Origin: Actinomycetes bacterium
GTDB lineage: Bacteria; Actinomycetota; Actinomycetes; JAJYSQ01
DNA: 7,714 nucleotides
Assembly (NCBI GenBank): GCA_021793495.1
Contig: JAJYSQ010000059.1
Coordinates: 1 to 7,714, forward strand
Direction of reading: 5' to 3'
Position numbers and translations under genes: made by a program. Every line of letters begins with the position of its first letter. The first letter of the stretch is position 1. This document shows positions 1 through 5,821 of the stretch, piece by piece. The notes below the pieces were generated by a model. It was not told where the DNA came from. It made no database searches and saw nothing but the letters and a program-made list of their open reading frames with translations.

Positions 1-31
1 GTGATGTGCATGTCAGGCTCCTTCGTCGTCT

Positions 32-58
32 TCAGCCGGCGGCCGATCCGCCGGCTGA
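32..58. terminator. Perfect 11-bp hairpin downstream of the cell-wall-binding gene; candidate intrinsic terminator
   Basis: The arms TCAGCCGGCGG (32-42) and CCGCCGGCTGA (48-58) are exact reverse complements around the 5-nt loop CCGAT. The hairpin lies about 94 nt beyond the stop codon of the minus-strand gene that ends at 152. No U-tract follows on either strand, which is common for hairpin-only terminators in high-GC actinobacteria. It could equally serve a plus-strand transcript ending off the window's left edge. The hairpin is seen directly; the terminator role is inferred. Confidence 0.5.
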
Positions 59-151
59 GACCACCATCCGGCAGCCATGCTGTGATGACGCTGAGCCTTC
101 CCAAGAGCTCCCCGAGAACCCTCGCCCGACGCGACCTACGCCACGGGCGCC

Positions 152-2044
152 TTACCGGGCGTAGACGGCGACGAAGTCCCGGCTGGTATGGGTGAAGTAC
201 CGGTCGGCCGGCTCCCAGAAGTTCAGGATCTTCACCGGGCGCGGGTACTGCGGGTTGGCCGTGGGCTGATACCACATGTACGACGGCCACATCGGGTTCA
301 CATCCAGCTGCATCGCCCGGACCGCCCCAGCCTGCTGGAGCAACGTAGCCACCGCCCGCACCGTCAAACCCGGACCAATCACATAGACCAGCCTCCCACC
401 CGCCGTGATCCCCACCCCCGAACGCCACACAGCAAACGCCCCACCATCAACAGTCAACCCCCACGCACTCTCGATGTTGACATCCACACCCGGATTGATC
501 TGACCGTGATCCACCAACAGCACAAGGTTCTGACGCACCGCCACCACCTGCGAGCTCATCCCGACCTCACCACCCCACGCCCCGATCGCCACACGACCAT
601 CCCGGTAGAACACCATCGACGCCGCCCCAGAAACCAACGGCTTGGCATAACGACCATCGGCAAAATACCCCCCGTGCGCATCCTGGAGCATGAACCCACT
701 GTTGAACGTCGCCAACAACCCCGGACGAGCCGCCGGCACGATGATGTCCGGCTGACTCCACCAAGACAGGTGCCCCGGCTGAGCCCACCCCGGATGCTGG
801 ACGAACCGCACCAGGCGCTGATCCATCCACACCACCCCCGCCACCGGATAGGCCCGCCCCGAGTAAGCACCGCGGTACGCCACCCAGACCGCCGGCCGGC
901 CCCGGACGTACTCCACCACCCCCGAGGACCCCGGCACCTGCCGCGGCGACAGACCAGCCGCGGGTGGCGGCGGCCCGGCGAGGATCCAGTCGGGGAGCAC
1001 CGTGGTCCCGCCGAGGAAGACGAGCGTCCTCGCCCCGGCGCTGGACAGGAACGCGCTGGCCGACCCGGCCGCACAGCCGCTGTCGGTGACGACGATGGCC
1101 TGCTTGTCCGTCCCGCCGAGCGGCGCGGCGGCCAGCGCGTCGGGAAAGTCCGTCCCGGAGACCAGCAGGTAGGAGTGCTGCGCGCTCAGCCCGAGGGTCC
1201 CGGCGAACCGGGCGATCGCCGTCGAGGTCGCCGACCGGTCCGCGCCTGCCAGGCGCGAGACGGTGTAGCCGGCGGCCTGCAGGTCCGCGACCTGAGCGGC
1301 GGGAACCGCTGCCGTGCCGCCCAGGACGAGGATCTGCTTGACGCCCAGGCTCGTCAACGCGTCCAGCGTCGACGCCGGGATCCCCGCGGTCGAGGTGAGC
1401 AGGATCGGAAGGTGCGCGGAGAAGGCGAGCGGGCCGGCCGAGAGCGCGTCGGGAAAGTTCTCCCCGGTCGCCAGGATCGCGGTCGGCGCGGGGGCGGCAC
1501 CACTGGTCAGCGCGACCGACCCGGGTGTCCCGGCCGCCGTGGCGACAGCCGCCGCGGTGGCGAACCGGTCCGCGCCAGCCACCCGCGAGACGGTGTAGCC
1601 GGCGGCCTGCAGCTGCGCGACCTGAGCGTCGGGAACGGCCCCAGGCCCGCCGACGACCAGGATGGTCGACGCGTGCAGCGTGCCCAGCGCGGACAACGTC
1701 GGGGCGGGCAGCCCGCCGGGACTGGTCAGCAGGATCGGCGCACCGTCCACGCCAGCCAGGTCCGCGGCGGCCAGCGCGTCGGGAAAGCCCGTACCGATCG
1801 CGAGGACGACCGTGCTCGCACCGTTGGGGTAGGCCAGGCCCGCCAGGTCCGCCGCCGTCTGGTACCGGTCTGCCCCGCCGACCCGCCGCACGGTCGCCGG
1901 GGTGCTGGCGGTCGCCGGGGTGCTGGCGGTCGCGGCCGTCGCCAGCCCGATCAGGGTCGTGGTCGACATGGCCGCAACAACGAGGCTGATGCCGAGCAGC
2001 CTCAGGCCGCTGCCGAGCACCCCGATGGATCTCGCGCCACCCAT
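152..2044 (-). CDS. Secreted protein with three cell-wall-binding type 2 repeats fused to a phosphodiester glycosidase (NAGPA-like) domain
   Basis: The product has 630 residues. The ATG at 2044 is chosen because GGGAAGG sits 6 nt upstream and a signal peptide follows at once (short basic start, hydrophobic stretch about 13-40). The reading frame stays open further upstream, but that extension would run into the divergent gene. Residues 53-352 hold three repeats of about 110 residues, each with (V/L)xGADR, xFPDAL and LGG/VGG motifs, typical of the CW_binding_2 family that attaches proteins to Gram-positive walls. A Pro-rich linker (358-363) leads to residues about 380-628, which resemble phosphodiester glycosidase domains related to the mannose-6-phosphate uncovering enzyme: FNSGF (447-451), a TVDGG segment (531-535) and LDVNP (580-584), where the family usually has LDGGGS. 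The predicted role is a wall-attached enzyme cutting a sugar phosphodiester; the substrate is unknown. The 3' part uses many more G/T-ending codons than the 5' part, so the fusion may be of mixed origin. Confidence 0.88.
   Translation of the reverse strand: MGGARSIGVLGSGLRLLGISLVVAAMSTTTLIGLATAATASTPATASTPATVRRVGGADRYQTAADLAGLAYPNGASTVVLAIGTGFPDALAAADLAGVDGAPILLTSPGGLPAPTLSALGTLHASTILVVGGPGAVPDAQVAQLQAAGYTVSRVAGADRFATAAAVATAAGTPGSVALTSGAAPAPTAILATGENFPDALSAGPLAFSAHLPILLTSTAGIPASTLDALTSLGVKQILVLGGTAAVPAAQVADLQAAGYTVSRLAGADRSATSTAIARFAGTLGLSAQHSYLLVSGTDFPDALAAAPLGGTDKQAIVVTDSGCAAGSASAFLSSAGARTLVFLGGTTVLPDWILAGPPPPAAGLSPRQVPGSSGVVEYVRGRPAVWVAYRGAYSGRAYPVAGVVWMDQRLVRFVQHPGWAQPGHLSWWSQPDIIVPAARPGLLATFNSGFMLQDAHGGYFADGRYAKPLVSGAASMVFYRDGRVAIGAWGGEVGMSSQVVAVRQNLVLLVDHGQINPGVDVNIESAWGLTVDGGAFAVWRSGVGITAGGRLVYVIGPGLTVRAVATLLQQAGAVRAMQLDVNPMWPSYMWYQPTANPQYPRPVKILNFWEPADRYFTHTSRDFVAVYAR
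1255..1636. repeat. Near-identical 52-bp direct repeats inside the cell-wall-binding region
   Basis: Positions 1255-1306 and 1585-1636 differ at only three of 52 bases and are exactly 330 bp (110 codons) apart. They encode the LQAAGYTVSR segment at the junctions of successive cell-wall-binding repeats. A shorter related copy of the FPDAL-coding stretch occurs near 1127, 1439 and 1767. Recombination between the 52-bp copies would delete or add exactly one in-frame wall-binding repeat. Confidence 0.85.
1893..1934. repeat. 18-bp tandem repeat encoding a Thr/Ala/Pro spacer after the signal peptide
   Basis: GTCGCCGGGGTGCTGGCG occurs at 1893-1910 and again, identically, at 1911-1928, followed by a partial third copy. 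On the minus strand this encodes the six-residue unit ASTPAT twice, just after the predicted signal peptide and before the first wall-binding repeat. It is an in-frame spacer whose copy number could vary by slippage. Confidence 0.8.
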
Positions 2045-2050
2045 CTCGAT

Positions 2051-2057
2051 CCTTCCC
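2051..2057 (-). promoter_or_regulatory. Ribosome binding site for the cell-wall-binding gene
   Basis: The minus strand reads GGGAAGG, then 6 nt, then ATG at 2044. This Shine-Dalgarno match settles the start well inside an open frame that runs on to 2293. Confidence 0.75.
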
Positions 2058-2208
2058 ACCGGCCCCCGAACCCCGCCGAAGCGTAGCGAAACCGCCCGTG
2101 GCTCGCTTCTGCGACGTCCCCGGCCCCCCGGTACGCACGAGCACGTCGCGCCGTAGGCTCGAAGGGCCCTGCCGGGTGCGGGCCACAGGCACCCACGCCG
2201 AAACGATT

Positions 2209-2213
2209 GGGAG
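2209..2213 (+). promoter_or_regulatory. Ribosome binding site that selects a CTG start for the DUF6270 gene
   Basis: GGGAG lies 6 nt before the CTG at 2220. Between the in-frame stop TAG at 2154-2156 and this position there is no in-frame ATG, GTG or TTG, so CTG is the only candidate start that keeps the N-terminal GSC motif. Confidence 0.6.
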
Positions 2214-2219
2214 AACCTG

Positions 2220-3242
2220 CTGAAGATCGCCATCCTGGGCAGCTGCGTGACCCGCGACGCGCTGGCTGGCCGGACGCACCCGTTCGACCCCATCGCCTAC
2301 TTCGCGCGCACCAGCTGGACCAGCCAGGTCGCCGGCCCGTGGACCGGCACCGAGGCGGTGGGCGAGCTGCACGGCAGGTCCGGCGAACGCATGGTCCAGG
2401 AGGATCTGCGCAAGCTCATCGTGCCCCGGCTGGCTGGGGAGCGTCCCGACCTGCTGGTCATCGACCTGGTCGACGAGCGCTTCCGGGTGCTGGAGGTGGA
2501 CGGCACCCGCGTCACGCTCTCCGACTACCTCGAGCAGACACCGATGGCCGCCCCGATGCTCGCCCGGGCCTCGCGGGTCGTCGAGCCCGCTTCCCCTCGG
2601 CGGATCCAGGACTTCGCCCGGGCCGCGGCGGTGCTGGCCCCGCGATTGGTGCGGGCGGTCGGCGACGTACCGATCGTGCTGCACACCGCGTGGTGGACCA
2701 GCACCGTCGTCGACCCGTCGCAGCCGTTGTACGCCAGCGCCCCGCGGGCGGCGGCCACGCACAATGCGGCTCTGGCGGCCTTCGCCCGGAGCCTGCAGTC
2801 CGCGTTCGGACCGCGGCTGCTACGCGTGCAGGCCTCGACCGAGGTGATCCGGGCCGACGCCGCCCACCGGTGGGGCCTGGCCCTCTACCACTACGAGCCT
2901 GCCTACTACGACCAGGTGCTCGCCCAGCTGGTGGAGATCGCCCACGGCACCCCTGCGGACCGGCAGCGCTACCGGGCCGACCAGACGGTGATCGTTCCGC
3001 CGGGCGCGGACGTCGGACGTTGGCCGGGGCTGGCCCGGCTGCGCCGGCGGGCCCGCGGTCTAGCTCGGCGCCGGCTCCCCGTCCGCACGCACCCGGACGA
3101 CCATGTCGCGCCCGTCCAGACCGATCGTCAGATCGCCGACCGAGCCGAGGGCGGACAGCAGCCGGCTGACCGACGCGGGCACGCGGACCTCACCGTCTCC
3201 CGGCACGACCGCTCGGTCACGCACCGGGACCCGGACCTCTGA
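2220..3242 (+). CDS. DUF6270-like, SGNH-hydrolase-type protein (probable CTG start)
   Basis: The product has 340 residues if read from CTG at 2220, giving MKIAILGSCVTRDAL. The first canonical codon in frame is GTG at 2247, but starting there would remove the first beta strand and the GSC motif (residues 7-9). I recognise the pattern of the DUF6270 family: GSCVTRD (7-13), YFARTSWTSQ (27-36), LVIDLVDERF (79-88), HTAWW (155-159) and an HRWGLALYHYEPAYYDQV block (217-234). The GSC motif followed by a late conserved histidine resembles SGNH/GDSL esterase folds. Members often sit in capsule or exopolysaccharide clusters, which fits the GT2 gene next door. The reaction is unproven; esterase or acyl transfer on a glycan is a guess. 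There is no signal peptide, so it is probably cytoplasmic. Residues 281-340 are Arg-rich, lie antisense to the end of the glycosyltransferase gene, and may be a non-conserved tail. Confidence 0.75.
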   Translation: MKIAILGSCVTRDALAGRTHPFDPIAYFARTSWTSQVAGPWTGTEAVGELHGRSGERMVQEDLRKLIVPRLAGERPDLLVIDLVDERFRVLEVDGTRVTLSDYLEQTPMAAPMLARASRVVEPASPRRIQDFARAAAVLAPRLVRAVGDVPIVLHTAWWTSTVVDPSQPLYASAPRAAATHNAALAAFARSLQSAFGPRLLRVQASTEVIRADAAHRWGLALYHYEPAYYDQVLAQLVEIAHGTPADRQRYRADQTVIVPPGADVGRWPGLARLRRRARGLARRRLPVRTHPDDHVAPVQTDRQIADRAEGGQQPADRRGHADLTVSRHDRSVTHRDPDL

Positions 3243-5567
3243 CGGTCCCCACGCCGGCTCTGGTGGTACTGCCGTACCATGGTAGAGGACGTTGGCCCAC
3301 GCCAGCGGAGCGGGCTGCGCTACGACGTCCGGCACCGCGGGCCGATGGCGACGGGGCACTCGCGGACGATCGGCGGGCACGTACAACCGGGCCATCAGTC
3401 CGACCCACAGGTCGACCAGCGCGTTGCGCATCCCGACGAACGCGACCAGCGCGTACGCGGTGAGCGCCGAGTTCACCCCGGCGAACGCCGCGTTGCCCCA
3501 GTTGCCGACCGTCCAGTCCCGCCACAGGGTGAACAGGGAGAACGCCAGGACGAGCGCCGGTGCCAGGATGAACAGGGCGGGCGCGGACGTACGGTCGGCT
3601 ACCTTCGGCGTCCGGGCGAACGGGATCTTCTTGCCGGTGACGCTCTGCTGCAAGGATTTCAGCACCCCGGCGAGGTTCACGGGCAACAGGATCAGGTTGA
3701 AGCCGTAGATGCGCACCACGTCGGTCCGCTTGTAGCCGCACGCTTTGAGGTCCGAGGCCATCGCCAGGAAGTACGGCATCGCCGCAGCCAGGACGAGAGG
3801 TGAGAGCAGCCGGGAGTCGTACGGGTAGGCCAGCAGGAACACCAGCCCGACGCTGGCCCAGGAGGTGGAAGCCATGTAGTTCACCCGCAGCAGGGTCTCG
3901 GCCAACCGGCCCCGCTCGAAGCGCCGGCGGCGTTCGCGCACGTGCCGCCAGAGCTTGGGCAGGATCAGCAGCCCCCCGTTGGCCCAGCGGCGCCGCTGGA
4001 TGCACAGGGAGCCGAAGTCCGGCGGGGTGGCGCTGTAGCTCAGCCGCTCCGGGTAGTTGACCAGGCTCCACCCGTGGATACCCAGGTCGACGCTGGACTC
4101 GGTGTCCTCGATGACGGTGCGGTCCTGGATGTAGCGGCGGACCTCGCGGCCACCTTCGTGGCAGACCTCGACGATGTCTTCGAGCGCTCGCTTGCGCAGC
4201 ACCGCGTTCGCCCCGACCCAGAACGTGGCTCCGTAGTAGGTCATGCCCTGGTGGACGATGTGCTGCAGGTCGGTGGTCGCCCCGGCGAGACGTTCCAGGC
4301 GGGTGCTGGAGCCCGGGAAGGACGAGTACGGGGTCTGGGCCACCGCGACCCGTGAGTTGTACGGCTGTTCCATCAGATGGACGAGGCGGATGCAGTACTC
4401 GCGCAGCAGCACGCTGTCCGCGTCGAGGGTGAGGATGTAGTCGCTGTCGCGCACCACCACGCTGCCCGACGCCCCGGCGCGGTGCAGCACGATGCCTTCG
4501 GGGGTCGGCTCGGGGGTGAACGTGGCGCCCATCAGCCCGATGTAGCCGTTGAGGTTCATCGCCTTGTTCGCCTCGTGGGACAGCGACGCGTACCGCTTGC
4601 GCTCGAAGACGTCCAGCTCCGCGCGGAAGGTCCACGCCAGCCGGCGGTAGAGCTCGCGCAACCGACGCCACGGCAGCTGCGCGTCCTCGGTGCCCGCAGC
4701 CCGCAGCGCCTGGCCGATCAGGGTGAAGTCCCCCGCCAGGCCACCGAGCACCTCGGTGACGAAGAACGCGTCCGCGTGGTCGCGCACCTGCTCGCGCTCC
4801 CCGGCGGCACGCAGCCAGTCCGCCGCCCACTCGTACTGTCCGGCGAGCTCGGCGAGGTCCTCGGCCGACGGGTCGGTGTCGGCATCGGTGTGCACCGAGG
4901 CCTCGAAGCGTTCCAGGGCAGCCGCGAACCGTGACCGGGGCTCGGCCAGCCAGGCAAGGATCTGCTCCGGCAGCGCCCGAGCGGCCTGCAGCGACCGCTG
5001 GTGCTCGGCCTGCGTCGGGTTCGGCGGGTCGTCGAGCAGCAGCACGATGCGCAGGTACGGGTACTCCTGCAGAGCTGCCGAGAGCAGCGTGGTGCGTACC
5101 ACCCGCGGGTCCTCCCGGTACGCAGGTACCAGCACGGTCATCGTCGGCAGGGAGGTGTCGAAGAACTCGTCGATCTGGGCGCGCGGGACCCGCCGGTGCG
5201 CCCGGGCCCGGTACAGCGCCCCTTGCCGGGCGACCAGGTACATCAGCGAGGAGAAGGTGAGCACGGTGACGATCAGCACGTACGAGGCGCTCTCGGTGGC
5301 GAACCGCATGCCCTGCACGCCGTGGTTGATGTACTGGCGCAGCACGGTGGTCACCACGTATGCCGCCCACGCGGTGACGGTGACCAGGATCCCCAGGCGC
5401 CCCAGGGTGATCGACCGATCGCTGGGCACCGCCGGGATGATCGGCAACGCCGCGGTGCGCTTGTCCGCGCCCCACTGGCGCCGGGGACGCACGGGGTCGG
5501 TCCGAGGCACGGGGTCGGTCCGGGGCGCGGGGTCGGTCCGGGGCGCGGGGTCGGTCCGGGGACGCAC
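3060..5567 (-). CDS. Membrane-bound family 2 glycosyltransferase, processive polysaccharide-synthase type
   Basis: The product has 835 residues. The start is GTG at 5567, with GAAGGAG 7 nt upstream. An N-terminal tail of RTDPAP-type repeats (4-25) is followed by two membrane helices (about 56-76 and 94-112), a cytoplasmic catalytic region, and about five more helices (567-582, 588-604, 617-637, 662-682, 692-712). Catalytic marks of inverting GT2 synthases are all present: VLVPAYRED (145-153), LLLDDPP (176-182), DADS (382-385), IED (486-488, likely catalytic base) and QRRRW (524-528); KIPFARTPK (647-655) is also typical. The set places it with cellulose, hyaluronan, chitin and poly-GlcNAc synthases, using a nucleotide sugar at the inner membrane face and probably extruding the chain. 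About 150 extra residues, mostly charged and helical-looking, separate DDPP from DADS. The C-terminal cytoplasmic part (about 725-835) is of unknown function. The sugar cannot be read from the sequence. It is divergent from the GH18 gene and convergent, with overlap, on the DUF6270 gene. Confidence 0.88.
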   Translation of the reverse strand: MRPRTDPAPRTDPAPRTDPVPRTDPVRPRRQWGADKRTAALPIIPAVPSDRSITLGRLGILVTVTAWAAYVVTTVLRQYINHGVQGMRFATESASYVLIVTVLTFSSLMYLVARQGALYRARAHRRVPRAQIDEFFDTSLPTMTVLVPAYREDPRVVRTTLLSAALQEYPYLRIVLLLDDPPNPTQAEHQRSLQAARALPEQILAWLAEPRSRFAAALERFEASVHTDADTDPSAEDLAELAGQYEWAADWLRAAGEREQVRDHADAFFVTEVLGGLAGDFTLIGQALRAAGTEDAQLPWRRLRELYRRLAWTFRAELDVFERKRYASLSHEANKAMNLNGYIGLMGATFTPEPTPEGIVLHRAGASGSVVVRDSDYILTLDADSVLLREYCIRLVHLMEQPYNSRVAVAQTPYSSFPGSSTRLERLAGATTDLQHIVHQGMTYYGATFWVGANAVLRKRALEDIVEVCHEGGREVRRYIQDRTVIEDTESSVDLGIHGWSLVNYPERLSYSATPPDFGSLCIQRRRWANGGLLILPKLWRHVRERRRRFERGRLAETLLRVNYMASTSWASVGLVFLLAYPYDSRLLSPLVLAAAMPYFLAMASDLKACGYKRTDVVRIYGFNLILLPVNLAGVLKSLQQSVTGKKIPFARTPKVADRTSAPALFILAPALVLAFSLFTLWRDWTVGNWGNAAFAGVNSALTAYALVAFVGMRNALVDLWVGLMARLYVPADRPRVPRRHRPAVPDVVAQPAPLAWANVLYHGTAVPPEPAWGPSEVRVPVRDRAVVPGDGEVRVPASVSRLLSALGSVGDLTIGLDGRDMVVRVRADGEPAPS
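5493..5564. repeat. Four tandem 18-bp units at the very start of the glycosyltransferase gene
   Basis: Units begin at 5493, 5511, 5529 and 5547, with core GGGGTCGGTCCGGGGCGC on the plus strand; the middle two are identical. On the minus strand they encode RTDPAP/RTDPVP, and the array starts immediately after the start codon. The 12-bp GTGCGTCCCCGG containing the start codon is repeated exactly at the far end (5492 down to 5481), so the array is bounded by two copies of the same sequence. Confidence 0.9.
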
Positions 5568-5574
5568 GGCAGGG

Positions 5575-5581
5575 CTCCTTC
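5575..5581 (-). promoter_or_regulatory. Ribosome binding site for the glycosyltransferase gene
   Basis: The minus strand reads GAAGGAG, 7 nt, then GTG at 5567. This is the strongest Shine-Dalgarno in the window. It fixes the start upstream of the repeat array rather than at the duplicate GTG at 5492, which has no such site. Confidence 0.8.
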
Positions 5582-5821
5582 GGGACGCGGGTCCGTCCCG
5601 GGCGGGCCCAGGAGCGGTACGACGACAGCTATGTTACGCACAGTGATGTCAATGACGGAGCGTATTCACCCGATCGGAGGCATCCACGCGCGGCACTTGG
5701 GTGAATTACCGTTGTGGAAGGGCATTGATGAGTCGCCTGGAGAGCTGACTGGTACCGTGGGAACCAGAACACAACACATTGTGTAGTCACTGTAGGCACA
5801 GAGAGTGAGATCGATCGTCCC
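5582..5821. promoter_or_regulatory. Lower-GC divergent promoter region between the glycosyltransferase and GH18 genes
   Basis: From about 5625 to 5815 the GC content falls clearly below that of the flanking genes. The minus strand carries a perfect TTGACA (5652-5647) without a good -10 at the right distance. ATTCACCC (5664-5671) and GGGTGAAT (5699-5706) form an 8-bp inverted repeat. CTGGT (5749-5753) pairs with ACCAG (5763-5767). ACAACACATTGTGTAGT (5771-5787) is a near-palindrome with exact 5-bp ACACA/TGTGT arms, about 35 nt before the GH18 ATG, a fitting place for an operator. GGAACC (5760-5765) lies 16 nt before TGTAGT, faintly like an ECF-sigma promoter. No strong Shine-Dalgarno precedes the GH18 ATG; GAGAGTGAG (5801-5809) is the nearest purine run. 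All promoter and operator readings are inference. Confidence 0.5.

Larger units (their letters stand above)
2045..2219. promoter_or_regulatory. Divergent intergenic region between the cell-wall-binding gene and the DUF6270 gene
   Basis: The two genes point away from each other, so both promoters should lie in these 175 bp. Two dyads stand out. GAAGCGTAGC (2078-2087) pairs with GCTCGCTTC (2101-2109) with one bulged base and a 13-nt loop, so it would form a leader hairpin in the minus-strand transcript. GGGTGC (2174-2179) pairs with GCACCC (2189-2194) just upstream of the DUF6270 gene. Weak -10-like hexamers are TAGGCT (2154-2159, plus) and TACGCT within the first dyad (minus), but neither has a convincing -35. 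Promoter positions are therefore only suggestions. Confidence 0.4.

Noticed and set aside
1..195. 64-codon plus-strand frame at the left edge
   Set aside because: Runs through the perfect hairpin at 32-58 and into the antisense of the wall-binding gene; Arg-rich with no recognisable pattern.
188..2086. Long plus-strand frame of 632 codons opposite the wall-binding gene
   Set aside because: Its translation is a low-complexity mix of Arg, Pro, Gly and His, as expected for the antisense of a GC-rich gene; no domain is visible, and the minus-strand frame has clear family motifs.
2247..2249. GTG as start of the DUF6270 gene
   Set aside because: It would delete the first strand and the GSC motif, and has no purine-rich site at the right distance.
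2045..2293. Upstream extension of the wall-binding gene to 2293
   Set aside because: It would overlap the start of the divergent DUF6270 gene, has no Shine-Dalgarno I can see, and would bury the signal peptide.
4690..5646. 318-codon plus-strand frame opposite the glycosyltransferase
   Set aside because: Ser/Arg/Ala-rich shadow; the opposite strand has all GT2 motifs and membrane helices in frame.
5664..5821. Cyclic-di-AMP (ydaO) or cyclic-di-GMP riboswitch before the GH18 gene
   Set aside because: GGGTGAAT resembles a piece of the ydaO consensus, and both classes occur upstream of wall hydrolases, but the other conserved blocks of either class are not found.
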